Of a DNA stretch of 64,000 nucleotides, positions 25,458 to 34,576 are shown piece after piece (position 1 is the stretch's first letter; each line of letters opens with the position of its first letter). The notes beneath the pieces were generated by a model. The model was not told the origin of the DNA. It worked only from the letters and a program-made list of their open reading frames with translations, and did not search any database. The stretch is from Synechococcus sp. PCC 7335 (GTDB taxonomy: Bacteria > Cyanobacteriota > Cyanobacteriia > Phormidesmidales > Phormidesmidaceae), in contig NZ_DS989904.1 in the NCBI RefSeq assembly GCF_000155595.1, positions 3,151,720 to 3,215,719 of the forward strand, in the 5' to 3' direction. Both the position numbers and the translations under genes were made by a program.

Positions 25458-28400
25458 ATGGGTAAGGCAGTTAAGTCCGTCAAAAGAACAGTCAGAAAGA
25501 CAGTCGCTTCCGTAAATCCGTTTTATAAAAAAGGAGGAAACGGAAATGACAATTACACGATCTATGGCGCAGGATCAGCTTACGGCAACGGCGGCCATGA
25601 TACGCTCAGAGCCTACGCCCTGTATGTCAAGCTTAGCGGCGGTAGCGGTAACGACAAGCTTTATTCCTATTCTGGCCGGAGCAAGCTTTATGGCGGCAGC
25701 GGTAGCGACTATATCTACGCGGTTGGACTTTCAAATTATGTAGATGGGGGTTCAGGCAGCGATCGCATCAACGTAACTGCTGCGAAGAATACCGTATACG
25801 GCGGGTCCGGCAACGATAATATCAAAGCGCTCGGCGGTTACAACAAGATTTATGCCGGTAGAGATAATGACTATGTAGAAGCCTACGGTGGCTATAACCA
25901 AATCCGAGGTGATGCGGGCGACGACACAATCAAAGCTTGGGGCGCTGGTAACAACATTCAAGGCGGACAGGGAGACGATAGCCTCTATGCCTTTGCAGCT
26001 GGCAACGTTGTTTATGACCTCTACGGAAATAACACCGTTCGCAGTTATCTAGGTGCTAACGTAGTTACAACAGGTGCTGGAAACGACAACATTATTGCAG
26101 CGGGCGTAGCAAACGTTATCACTGCTGGCACTGGCAATAACATAATTCACGCACTTGGCGGACTAAACGTTGTAACGACTGGCTCTGGCGACGATTCAAT
26201 TCACGTTGGCGGTGGTCTGAATGTCGTTGCCTCAGGTACTGGGAACGACAAGCTTTATGCAGCAGGCAAAGCCAACATCCTCTACAGTTCTGGCGGCGAT
26301 AACGTAATGATGGGCTTCGGTGGCAACAACATTTTGATTAAGACCGGAAACGGTATCGACAAGATGTACGCAGCTGGTGGTCTCAACGCTCTGACTAAGA
26401 TCGGTGATGGCGACACCACCATGATAGCGGGCGGCGCTTTCAACGCGCTGACTAAGGTAGGTGATGGCCGTGATGTTCTTATGAGTATTGGCAAAGGCAA
26501 CCTGCTCACAAGAGTGGGAGATGGAGAGTCACTCATGCTAAGTGGCGGCAGCTACAATATCGCTACGAACTGGGGAGAAAGTCAGGATATAGTAGTCTCT
26601 GTCGGAGTTCTGAATGCGGCAGTTGCGGGCGCTGGCGATGACAAAGTGTTTATGGTAGGCAAGGGCAATCTTGCTTTCGGTGATTCTCTTGGAATCTCTT
26701 TAGAGGCTTTCAAGCAAAGTAGTACTCGCAATGCCGGTAGCCAGGCTAAAACTGAGAAAGTCAGCGTCAATACAAACTGGCAAGCGATGGTAGATAAGCT
26801 TGATGCTACCCTGGATGTTACTGGCGACGACTTGATTGTAACCGCTGGCATACACAATGGCGTTGTTGCTGGGAGAGGCGCTGATACGGTTGTAACGCTA
26901 GGCCAGAACAATGTAGCCGTTGGTGACAATCTGACAGACATCATCTCCAACTTTTCGGTGGACTTGTCTAGCCTCTCAAACATTGGAGCAAAAGCGATTT
27001 TACCTAGCTGGAATTTTGATTTCTCTCTTGATATTATTCCACCTAAATTTGATATTGATTTGGGTGTTGAGATTCTTCTCCCTGAATGGAACTTTGACTT
27101 TACACCCGAAATTATTTGGCCAAAGTGGACAATAGACTTCTCTCCTGAAGATTTAATTCCAACCTTCAGCTTCGACTCCTTCTGGCCTAGTATCACTCTG
27201 CCTGAGTGGAATACTGACCTATCAAGGCTCAACTTAGACTTTTCGGATGCGAATTCTGATACGCTTGTGAGCCTCGGAAAAAACAACGTCTTATTTGGCA
27301 ATAGTGGAAATGATCAAGCTTACGCGGTGGGTCAAAACAACTTCGTTCATGGTGGCGAAGATGATGACCTAATTATCACCGTTGGTAAAAACAATATTGT
27401 GCTTGCCGGAGAGGGTACAGATACTGTTGTCACTCTGGGTAAAAACAATCTAGTGATAGGCGATGAGCTACTTACAGATGGCTTTACCCTTCCTGACTTG
27501 AGTAATCTTGTATTTGACTTTTCAATGTTCGACTTTGACTTTGAACTGCCCGCCCTCGACCTTTCCGCTCTTGACCTAGAGATCGATCCGCTAATCCTCG
27601 ACTTTTCCTGGCTCGGTTTCGACTTTGCTATTCCTGATTTAGACCTCTCGGGTTTAAATGCACACTTTTCCCTTCCCGACCTAAATTTCAATTTCGAGCT
27701 ACCCGATTTAGACTTCTCAAACCTTGGCTTTGACATCAGCGCCGACTTCGACGATATGCTGCTGAGCGTCGGCAGCAAAAATGTCTTGACCAGCGGTGAT
27801 GGTAATGATCTATCGGTTGCCGTTGGCACAGGTGATAAGAAGGCAGGCAGCTGGAATATTTCTTTCTCAGGCAATGGTGACGACGTCGCTGTCGGACTAG
27901 GTAGCTACAATATTTTATTCGGCGGCGTGGGTGATGATGTGCTTCATGCCGGCAAAATCACCCCTTCTAATCTCAAGAAAAAAGGCTTCCAAAAAAGAAC
28001 AGTTGTTGACTCTAGCAACATGAATCTTTTGGTTGGTGGTGACGGTGACGATACGCTTCAAGCTAGGGGAAAAGGAAATGTGTTGTTTGGCGGTAATGGT
28101 GCAGATGATATTTCAGCGTCAGGTAAAGGAAATCTGATCAGCGGTGGGACAGGCAACGACATAATTGAAAGCTCGGGCTACCTTGACTTGATTCATGCGG
28201 GCGTAGGTGACGATACTATCGTGGTGAAAGGCATTGGCAGCGTGGTGAGTGGTGGTGCTGGCGACGACCTAATCAGAGTCAGCGGCGCTAAGGGTGGACT
28301 CTTGAGTACGCTCAGCGGGGGAGGCGGTAGCGATATCTACAAGATTGACGCAGCCTTTTTCCAGACTTCGACGCTCTACCAAGCTACCTATATTAACAAT

Positions 28401-28706
28401 GAGGGTGATACCGATACGACAGATACACTTCTATTCGGCGGCGACATTGATGCTACTGATGTAAGCTTTCAACGGTCTGGAGATGGCGATTTAAAGATTG
28501 GGCTATTTGGCACCAATCGGCATCTTATCTTGCAAGATTGGTACAGCAGCAGCGCCACGGAGAGAATTGACCAGATTCGACTCGGCAGCGATTTTAGCTT
28601 ACAGCAGTCTAAGGTAGAGGGACTTGTCGATGCCTGGGCAGAGTTTCGTGAGGGCGATCGCAGCAAATCCGCTTTACACAACACGATTCAGTTAACTTGG
28701 GCCTAG
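25458..28706 (+). CDS. RTX protein with MARTX-like repeats and F/W-D-F segments
   Basis: 1082 residues, no signal peptide. Residues about 20-420 are glycine-rich repeats of about 18-20 residues of the MARTX A/B type (GGLNVVTTGSGDDSI, then FNALTKVGDGRD and LLTRVGDGES). Two unusual segments follow: about 511-597 (SWNFDFSLDI, EWNFDFTPEI, KWTIDFSPED) and about 673-769 (FDFSMFDFDFELP, DLDLSGL...). Each is flanked by repeats of the form VTLGKNNVVIGD. Classical GGxGxD Ca-binding repeats occupy about 857-960. The C-terminus (LILQDWYSSSATERIDQI) matches the haemolysin-associated C-terminal module. The acyltransferase gene just upstream suggests it is acylated and membrane-active. No MARTX effector or cysteine-protease domain is present. 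Confidence 0.85.
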   Translation: MGKAVKSVKRTVRKTVASVNPFYKKGGNGNDNYTIYGAGSAYGNGGHDTLRAYALYVKLSGGSGNDKLYSYSGRSKLYGGSGSDYIYAVGLSNYVDGGSGSDRINVTAAKNTVYGGSGNDNIKALGGYNKIYAGRDNDYVEAYGGYNQIRGDAGDDTIKAWGAGNNIQGGQGDDSLYAFAAGNVVYDLYGNNTVRSYLGANVVTTGAGNDNIIAAGVANVITAGTGNNIIHALGGLNVVTTGSGDDSIHVGGGLNVVASGTGNDKLYAAGKANILYSSGGDNVMMGFGGNNILIKTGNGIDKMYAAGGLNALTKIGDGDTTMIAGGAFNALTKVGDGRDVLMSIGKGNLLTRVGDGESLMLSGGSYNIATNWGESQDIVVSVGVLNAAVAGAGDDKVFMVGKGNLAFGDSLGISLEAFKQSSTRNAGSQAKTEKVSVNTNWQAMVDKLDATLDVTGDDLIVTAGIHNGVVAGRGADTVVTLGQNNVAVGDNLTDIISNFSVDLSSLSNIGAKAILPSWNFDFSLDIIPPKFDIDLGVEILLPEWNFDFTPEIIWPKWTIDFSPEDLIPTFSFDSFWPSITLPEWNTDLSRLNLDFSDANSDTLVSLGKNNVLFGNSGNDQAYAVGQNNFVHGGEDDDLIITVGKNNIVLAGEGTDTVVTLGKNNLVIGDELLTDGFTLPDLSNLVFDFSMFDFDFELPALDLSALDLEIDPLILDFSWLGFDFAIPDLDLSGLNAHFSLPDLNFNFELPDLDFSNLGFDISADFDDMLLSVGSKNVLTSGDGNDLSVAVGTGDKKAGSWNISFSGNGDDVAVGLGSYNILFGGVGDDVLHAGKITPSNLKKKGFQKRTVVDSSNMNLLVGGDGDDTLQARGKGNVLFGGNGADDISASGKGNLISGGTGNDIIESSGYLDLIHAGVGDDTIVVKGIGSVVSGGAGDDLIRVSGAKGGLLSTLSGGGGSDIYKIDAAFFQTSTLYQATYINNEGDTDTTDTLLFGGDIDATDVSFQRSGDGDLKIGLFGTNRHLILQDWYSSSATERIDQIRLGSDFSLQQSKVEGLVDAWAEFREGDRSKSALHNTIQLTWA

Positions 28707-28917
28707 TGCTAGTTTAAGTTCAGGGCTGTTGGTATCACCCATATCCGATGGTATGGACTGCCATCGACAACCGCAGAACAAGCGTTGAATTCTTTAGCTA
28801 CAGCGATTTGCAAGACAAGTCTTATGTAGACCAAAGCTTGATATGCAAGAAAGACGTAATAGGTAATTCGTTTGGATAAAGCTAGTGCCTTCGAAATAGG
28901 TGTAGCCCTCTACGCTC

Positions 28918-29769
28918 TTATCTCGATCTGAAGGCTTTTGGCGTTACCCCCGTGAGTTGACGGAACTGTTTGCTCAAGTGGCTATGACTGCTGAAGCCAC
29001 AGTCTAAAGCAATGTCTGTAATTAGCCGATCGGTCTGCTTTAGTAACTGCTTTGCTCTTTCTACCCGCTGCTGAATTAAATACTGGTATGGGGAGATACC
29101 AACAGACTGCTTGAATAAGCGACTGAAGTGAAATTGGCTCATGTCAAGCAAACCTGCTAAATCTACAAGCTTTATGTCCTGATCCAAGTGAGCGTCAATA
29201 TATTCTAAAATTCGACGCAGCTGATACTGAGGAAGTCCTCCTTCATAAACAGCCAGCTGGGGTTGAGTGATTGTATGTTCCCTTAGCAGAGTGACGGTCA
29301 GAACATTTGTGAGTGAATCTAGGTATAGCTGATTGGCTAAACTACCCTGTTGGTATTCGTTCAGTAGCATCTGGCTGATAGACTCTAGCTGCGGGTTGTG
29401 GGCTTGAAAGGTGGGCATTAGCGAAAGGTGATCGCTATCTCCAATTACTGTTTCCCTGGCAACTTCTTTCACAAACTCATCTGTTAGCTGAATTTGCAAA
29501 CAATCTTCATCTCCTTCCCACCGTACAAACAGCGGCGTATCAGCCGGTGTAATCAAAATATCTCCTCGCCTGTACAAGCCCGTATGAGTCTTTCCATCCT
29601 GCGCTTGCAAGTAATGCACCGGACGAGAAGACAATGACATAAAGAGCGTGTGCTTGCCCTTAAAATGGCAGCTCCCTTCCCCAGCGGGATTGTGCAGTTG
29701 CTGAATTTGGATCGGCGCTTTTTGAACTGGTGTTTGATTTTGAGTCGTTTTCACCGCGATTCTTTCCAC
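28918..29769 (-). CDS. AraC family transcriptional regulator
   Basis: 283 residues. The C-terminal 100 residues hold two helix-turn-helix motifs of the AraC/XylS type (LVDLAGLLDMSQFHFSRLFK and ITDIALDCGFSSHSHLSKQF, ending GVTPKAFR). The N-terminal part is a cupin-like effector domain (RRGDILITPADTPLF). It is divergent from the NAD(P)-binding protein gene and probably controls it. The effector is unknown. Confidence 0.9.
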   Translation of the reverse strand: MERIAVKTTQNQTPVQKAPIQIQQLHNPAGEGSCHFKGKHTLFMSLSSRPVHYLQAQDGKTHTGLYRRGDILITPADTPLFVRWEGDEDCLQIQLTDEFVKEVARETVIGDSDHLSLMPTFQAHNPQLESISQMLLNEYQQGSLANQLYLDSLTNVLTVTLLREHTITQPQLAVYEGGLPQYQLRRILEYIDAHLDQDIKLVDLAGLLDMSQFHFSRLFKQSVGISPYQYLIQQRVERAKQLLKQTDRLITDIALDCGFSSHSHLSKQFRQLTGVTPKAFRSR

Positions 29770-29841
29770 AGGTCAGTTCGATGTATCTCACTTTCAATAT
29801 ATCGATGTTTTCTAAGTACGGATCGCTTGAAGGGGCACCTA

Positions 29842-29937
29842 TAGCAATCCGCACTTAGCTTAAACCATCACTAGGCTTAAACCATCACTAGAAGTGATAA
29901 ATCCTTATTCTACAAAGCGCTAAGTGTGTAGCAATCC
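29842..29937. repeat. Inverted and direct repeats in the AraC intergenic region
   Basis: CACTTAGC (29852-29859) pairs with GCTAAGTG (29919-29926). TAGCAATCC occurs on both sides, and CTTAAACCATCACTAG occurs twice in tandem in between. The stem arms equal those of the 12838 element, but the loop differs. It could be an operator region for the AraC regulator or another mobile palindrome. Confidence 0.4.
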
Positions 29938-30084
29938 ACAGTTGCACCAGCAGATTGCCATAAATGAGCCTTGAGCAAAATTCGCAAACACACCGCAAGA
30001 TTTTGATAGTTCCGCAAGAAGTTGAAAGCTCAAGAGCTGCAGTCTCTTTAAGCTAATAGCGTCAACACTTCGGAGCCTAACAGC

Positions 30085-30714
30085 ATGAAACTTGTAATTT
30101 TTGGAGCAACCGGAAGCATTGGTCAGCAGGTCGTAGATCAGGCACTTGCGCAGGAGCACACCGTCACTGCCTTTGTCCGCGACCCGGCTAAGCTAGAGAC
30201 CCAACACCCTAACCTAAGACTGTTTCAGGGAGATGTCATGAACCTCTCATCCGTAGAGCAAGCTGTTGAAGGGCAAGACGCCGTTGTCTGTGTTCTAGGC
30301 TCTGGCAAGAGCCTGACGAGTACTATCCGCTCAGAAGGCACTAAACAAATCATTCGGGCTATGGAACAAACTGACGTTCGACGGTTGATCTGCCAGTCGA
30401 CTCTAGGCGCAGGGGATAGCTGGGGCAATCTAGACTTCTACTGGAAGTACATCATGTTTGGGTTCATTTTGCGAAAGGTATTTGCCGACCATCAAAGACA
30501 AGAGCGCTACGTGAAGCAGAGCCATCTAGATTGGACGATTGTGCGACCGAGTGCCTTTATTGATGGGCCTCAAACAGGTGCATACCGTCATGGATTTCCA
30601 GGCGATGACAAAACGTCACAGCTTAAAATCGCACGAGCTGATGTAGCAGATTTTCTCTTAAAACAGCTGACGACAGATACATACTTAGGAAAAACACCTA
30701 GCCTGTCTTACTAG
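30085..30714 (+). CDS. NAD(P)-binding oxidoreductase (NmrA/atypical SDR family)
   Basis: 209 residues starting with a Rossmann motif GATGSIGQQ. DVMNLSSVEQAVEGQDAVVCV and the STLGAG segment follow, typical of flavin-reductase-like atypical SDRs. FYWKYIMFGFILRKVFADHQ and LDWTIVRPSAFIDG complete the fold. It likely binds NADPH in the cytoplasm; the substrate is unknown. It is divergent from the AraC regulator, which may control it. Confidence 0.85.
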   Translation: MKLVIFGATGSIGQQVVDQALAQEHTVTAFVRDPAKLETQHPNLRLFQGDVMNLSSVEQAVEGQDAVVCVLGSGKSLTSTIRSEGTKQIIRAMEQTDVRRLICQSTLGAGDSWGNLDFYWKYIMFGFILRKVFADHQRQERYVKQSHLDWTIVRPSAFIDGPQTGAYRHGFPGDDKTSQLKIARADVADFLLKQLTTDTYLGKTPSLSY

Positions 30715-30986
30715 CACTCTTTGAGCGTCACAAACATTCTTTTCAGAAGTACTTCAAAAGCTCACTGCAACAATTCATAGGAAACTTTGGAATGATTCTT
30801 CACAACCTTCAATTCTCCTTGATCCATTTCGCAGTCATTAGCAGTGCGCTCCCTGGTTTTACTCAGCTTCCTTTGGTCCAGTAGTGGTCTGTCTGTTGCT
30901 AGCAGTAGCGGCACTGCGTAATTGGAAACAGACAGGGACCTTGTTTAGTCTTGAGCTTGGCCTGAAAGCATGAGTTGGAGCTATAG

Positions 30987-31086
30987 CTTTGGTCACTTAG
31001 CTTACGGCATGGTCATTGGCTATAACCCTTGTGTTTCAATAGGCTAAGTGACTCGCAATGCACGAATGCATCCGCACCTTGCTATA
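30987..31086. repeat. Double-hairpin dispersed repeat, copy B
   Basis: 100 bp, about 96% identical to 12838-12937. It has the same perfect GTCACTTAGC/GCTAAGTGAC arms and the same AACCCTTGTGTTTCAA loop. It is inserted among gene remnants. Confidence 0.75.
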
Positions 31087-31131
31087 CATAACCATGGGCC
31101 TTCAGCAAGAAATGGCTCGCTCAGACATATT

Positions 31132-31308
31132 TTATAGAGCCATAGCAGAACGTGTGGCAAAAACGATAACGCCTATACCTAGCAGTACAGCAATCGTAAC
31201 GGCTGCAAAGAGTCCAGTATCCTGGTTTTCAAATGTACTACCATTGTCAATGGTGAGAGTACTGCCTAGATTGTTTTGTTGATTGCTATTGCCGTTTTGA
31301 TAAGTCCT
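31132..31308 (-). pseudogene. Possible remnant of a small membrane protein
   Basis: 58 codons without a usual start codon, ending in a clear membrane helix (TGLFAAVTIAVLLGIGVIVF, then ATRSAMAL and a stop). It reads as the C-terminal tail of a lost or very short gene. Family unknown. Confidence 0.3.
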
Positions 31309-31340
31309 CTAGCCGGATCAGAAGAAAATGAATTGTTCTA

Positions 31341-31649
31341 TCAGCGATCGCCTGGTAGATAAGCTGTTTCATTCAGTAAGTGACTGACCAAGAGCTTCAG
31401 GAAGAATAAAGGTAGAAGCCACTCTAATCCTGGTGTGGGTATCAACAGATAGTGATTGCCTACCAGAGCCAACCCATACAATCCTAACGCGACCGGACGC
31501 TGTAAATAAAGCGGCACCTATAGAATTAGACATGCCGCTGTTAGCAAATAAGCAGCCACGCTGCTGAAGAACAGCCAATCGCCATTGCGAAACAACAGGG
31601 CAACTAAACCGATATGGAAAAGGTGAATAGCCACAAAGGATAATAGAAT
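31341..31649 (-). pseudogene. Decayed multi-helix membrane protein
   Basis: One frame reads as a hydrophobic protein (FVAIHLFHIGLVALLFRNGD, WLFFSSVAAYLLTAACLIL) and is interrupted by a TAG at 31518-31520. It resumes as VPLYLQRPVALGLYGLALVG and ends LLNETAYLPGDR. About four helices can be recognised. No start codon is at its 5' end. The family is not recognised. Confidence 0.5.
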
Positions 31650-31771
31650 CTAATGCTTTGCTGGCTTTGAGTAATGGTGTGAGTTTTGATTCGCTGATTC
31701 AGGCGAATGGACTTAGCGTCGATCAGCAACTGCTGATTATTCGCCGCTATATCGAACAGGTTTTGACCTAA
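31631..31771 (+). pseudogene. C-terminal remnant of a TetR-type regulator
   Basis: 47 codons read ALLALSNGVSFDSLIQ, then LSVDQQLLIIRRYIEQVL and a stop. This resembles the last two helices of TetR family regulators. The DNA-binding half is absent. It overlaps the decayed membrane protein gene on the other strand, a common regulator-target arrangement, suggesting both decayed together. Confidence 0.45.
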
Positions 31772-32117
31772 GGAAAATTATTTCCCTGACTCAGACAGTA
31801 GTGTAAGCTTTCAATCTAATAATGCCCAACGAATGCCCAATCGATTGTTCATAAGTCAGTCTGAGTTCAAGATGAGGAATTGCTAGCATCAGTTGACGTG
31901 ATAGGCTTCTAGCCAAACCGCCTATCTGAAGCTCGATTAATCAGCCCTAAAAATTGAAAATGTCCTCGTTTGGTGAGGCTTATTGAGAACTAATAGGTAT
32001 CGATGAGGATGGGTAATTTCTAATCCCCTGCTCTGATAGGGATTGCAGTACTTTGCTTGTCCCAAACTGACGTTCGTGTTAGTTCGTTATAACGTAGCTA
32101 TTTTCTAAACAACGAGC

Positions 32118-32549
32118 ATGATGAGAGTAAAAATCTTGCGATTAGCGCAGAACGCTAAACTACCTAGGTATGAGCATGACGACGATGCCGGTATGGATTT
32201 GTATGCGATCGCCCCTCAAACTATAGAGCCTAGCGAAACCGCCCTTGTTCCGACAGGTATTGCCATCGAACTTCCCCCTAGCACTGAAGCTCAGATTCGT
32301 CCTCGTAGTGGTCTTGCGCTCAATCATGGCATCACTGTTCTCAACACGCCCGGCACTATTGACGCAGGCTATAGAGGAGAGATTCGAGTTATTTTAATCA
32401 ACCACGCTAAACGCCCTTTTAAGGTAGAAGCAGGAATGAGAATTGCTCAGATGGTGATTATGCCTGTGATTCGAGCAGAGTTGGAGGAAGTAGCCTATCT
32501 GTCGAACTCGGCTAGAGACAGAGGTGGCTTTGGTTCTTCTGGCCTATGA
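32118..32549 (+). CDS. dut: dUTP diphosphatase
   Basis: 143 residues, the usual length of trimeric dUTPase. All five motifs are visible: GMDLYAI, PRSGLA, the uracil-binding IDAGYRGEI with catalytic Asp, RIAQMVI, and a C-terminal RDRGGFGSSG that closes over the phosphates. It hydrolyses dUTP to dUMP and pyrophosphate, keeping uracil out of DNA and supplying dTMP synthesis. The start is Met1 or Met2. Ordinary housekeeping gene. Confidence 0.96.
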   Translation: MMRVKILRLAQNAKLPRYEHDDDAGMDLYAIAPQTIEPSETALVPTGIAIELPPSTEAQIRPRSGLALNHGITVLNTPGTIDAGYRGEIRVILINHAKRPFKVEAGMRIAQMVIMPVIRAELEEVAYLSNSARDRGGFGSSGL

Positions 32550-32629
32550 AGACGAGCTGGTAAAGCATGGACAGTTGAATTCACCCAGATGTTTCATTAG
32601 AGTGAGGGTAACTGCTATCTTTTCTTTTT

Positions 32630-34042
32630 ATGACAGCCCTTTCTGCACGCCCTGATTCTGCTCAAAATTCGGAGCGATCGCTTCAAGATCTCGTCCGGGA
32701 TCAGCGGGCTTTTTTTGCGACCGGAAAAACGAAGCCCTTAGACTACCGATTAGAGCAGCTCAATAAATTACGAGAAGCAATCACTGCGCGTCAAGATGCA
32801 ATTATTCAAGCGGCGAAAGAAGATTTAGGGCGTCCTGAGTTCGAAGGATACTTTGAGATTGGGGTAACCGCTGAGTTGAGCTATGTACTCAAGCGGCTGA
32901 AGTCTTGGGTAAAGCCACAAAAAGCTAGCTTGCCCATTTCTCAGCTTCCTGGTTCGGCGTGGGTGCAGCCGGAGCCTTTAGGCTGCGTATTGATTATTGG
33001 GCCTTGGAACTATCCGTTTCAGCTGGTTATCTCACCTTTGATTGGGGCGATCGCCGCTGGCAACTGTGCCATCATTAAACCTTCCGAAATCGCGCCAGCT
33101 ACCTCAAAAGTTGTTGCTGAGCTGATCTCATCTACTTTCGAGCCCAACTATGTCGCAGTCAAAGAAGGCGGCGTTGAAACGTCCCAGGCGCTGCTAGCTG
33201 AAAAGTTCGATCATATCTTTTTTACTGGCGGCACCCGTGTTGGTCAAATTGTGATGGAAGCAGCCGCCAAGCAGCTGACACCCGTCACTTTGGAGCTAGG
33301 TGGGAAGAGCCCCTGCATTATCGATAAAGATGTCAACGTAAAGGTCGCTGCTAAGCGGATTGCTTGGGGGAAGTATCTCAACGCCGGACAAACCTGTGTC
33401 GCTCCAGACTATCTGCTAGTTCATAGCGATATCAAAACAGAGTTTGTGGAAGCGTTGCGACAGGTTGTGTCTGAGTTCTATGGCGATGATCCATTGCAGA
33501 GTCAAGATTTCTCTAGGCTGGTGAGCGATCGCCAATTCGATCGAGTAGCTAGCTTAATAGAGGGTGAAGAAATCGTTATCGGTGGGCAGACTGATAGGAA
33601 CGAAAAGTTCGTGGCCCCTACCTTGCTAAACAACGTGAGCTGGGACGCGCCTGTGATGCAAGAAGAGATCTTTGGTCCTATTTTGCCTATCCTGGAATAC
33701 CAAAATGTTGAAGAGGCGATCGCGCAAATTGCTGCTAGACCTAAACCGCTGGCGCTTTATCTATTTTCAAATAGTCGATCTCTGCAAGAAAAAGTCCTTG
33801 CCTCGACCTCTTCAGGCGGTGTTTGCATCAACGATGTCTTTTTGCACGTCGCTATTTGGGGGATGCCCTTTGGTGGTGTCGGTGACAGCGGCATTGGCGC
33901 CTACCACGGAAAAACCAGCTTTGACACCTTCTCACATATGAAAAGCATCTTGAGGAAACCTTTCTGGCTAGACATCGATTGGCGCTACCCACCTTATGCT
34001 AAAAAACTAGATTTCTTCAAGAAGATCGTTAGCCTATCCTAA
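32630..34042 (+). CDS. Aldehyde dehydrogenase, class 3 / fatty aldehyde type
   Basis: 470 residues, the length of ALDH3-type enzymes. The NAD-binding FTGGTRVGQIV, the glutamate motif ELGGKSP and the catalytic Cys in AGQTCVAPDY are intact. The C-terminus (HMKSILRKPFWLDIDWRYPP) is typical of fatty aldehyde dehydrogenases. It oxidises aliphatic or apocarotenoid aldehydes to acids with NAD(P). It is 12 bp upstream of a glyoxalase-fold gene and probably co-transcribed with it. Related to the well-known cyanobacterial enzyme in alkane/aldehyde metabolism, but the substrate here is inferred. Confidence 0.93.
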   Translation: MTALSARPDSAQNSERSLQDLVRDQRAFFATGKTKPLDYRLEQLNKLREAITARQDAIIQAAKEDLGRPEFEGYFEIGVTAELSYVLKRLKSWVKPQKASLPISQLPGSAWVQPEPLGCVLIIGPWNYPFQLVISPLIGAIAAGNCAIIKPSEIAPATSKVVAELISSTFEPNYVAVKEGGVETSQALLAEKFDHIFFTGGTRVGQIVMEAAAKQLTPVTLELGGKSPCIIDKDVNVKVAAKRIAWGKYLNAGQTCVAPDYLLVHSDIKTEFVEALRQVVSEFYGDDPLQSQDFSRLVSDRQFDRVASLIEGEEIVIGGQTDRNEKFVAPTLLNNVSWDAPVMQEEIFGPILPILEYQNVEEAIAQIAARPKPLALYLFSNSRSLQEKVLASTSSGGVCINDVFLHVAIWGMPFGGVGDSGIGAYHGKTSFDTFSHMKSILRKPFWLDIDWRYPPYAKKLDFFKKIVSLS

Positions 34043-34054
34043 TAAAGAGAAATT

Positions 34055-34408
34055 ATGAACACCTATGGAAAGATCAACTACCTCAAATTGCCAACCAAAG
34101 ACATAGAGAAGACTAAAGCGTTCTTCACTCAAATATTTGATTGGAAGTTTAAGGATTTTGGCTCTGACTATACAGTCTTTTCCAACGCTGGCGTTGAGGG
34201 TGGATTCTTTCAGTCTGACAAAAGTGTTTCTACTGAAAGCGGCAGCGTACTGATTGTTCTCTATAGTGAGACCTTAGAAGAGACTCAGTCTCAGATAGAG
34301 GAAGCAGGTGGAAAGGTTACCAAGCCCATCTTTTCTTTTCCCGGTGGGCGCCGGTTCCATTTCAGCGACCCTAGTGGTAACGAATACGGTGTTTGGTCAG
34401 ACACTTAA
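34055..34408 (+). CDS. Glyoxalase/VOC family protein
   Basis: 117 residues with two beta-alpha-beta-beta-beta halves: INYLKLPTKDIEKTKAFFTQ at the start and FHFSDPSGNEYGVW at the end. It resembles single-domain VOC proteins of unknown substrate rather than true glyoxalase I. It lies 12 bp after the aldehyde dehydrogenase gene and a role in aldehyde or dicarbonyl handling is possible. Confidence 0.85.
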   Translation: MNTYGKINYLKLPTKDIEKTKAFFTQIFDWKFKDFGSDYTVFSNAGVEGGFFQSDKSVSTESGSVLIVLYSETLEETQSQIEEAGGKVTKPIFSFPGGRRFHFSDPSGNEYGVWSDT

Positions 34409-34476
34409 CTGGTAATTTGAACCTGGCAATCGAACTATAAGCGTCTGTTCTAGCCTGACGACGTTGCAAATACCTT

Positions 34477-34518
34477 CATTCGGATATCTAGTAGGAAAGG
34501 AATCTAGATATCCGAATG
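34477..34518. terminator. Perfect 15-bp hairpin between convergent genes
   Basis: CATTCGGATATCTAG (34477-34491) and CTAGATATCCGAATG (34504-34518) enclose a 12-base loop. It lies between the VOC gene and a small minus-strand gene. Its position suggests a bidirectional terminator, though no T run is present. Confidence 0.5.
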
Positions 34519-34576
34519 AGTATTATGAGACCTTAGGAAGCAATAAGATTATAAGGTACGAGGAGAAGAGCGTTCC

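Larger units (their letters stand above)
30715..32117. other. Gene graveyard: decayed fragments and a dispersed repeat
   Basis: About 1.4 kb without an intact gene. Besides the pieces listed separately there is a start-less plus-strand frame at 30842-30973 (FGPVVVCLLLAVAALRNWKQ, then FSLELGLKA and a stop) that resembles the end of a membrane protein. Open frames at 31058-31282 (+) and 31369-31578 (-) are shadows of remnants read in other frames. Confidence 0.5.

Noticed and set aside
31369-31578. 69-codon minus-strand frame
   Set aside because: The neighbouring frame (31341-31649) reads as a better hydrophobic protein with one stop; this one is its shadow.
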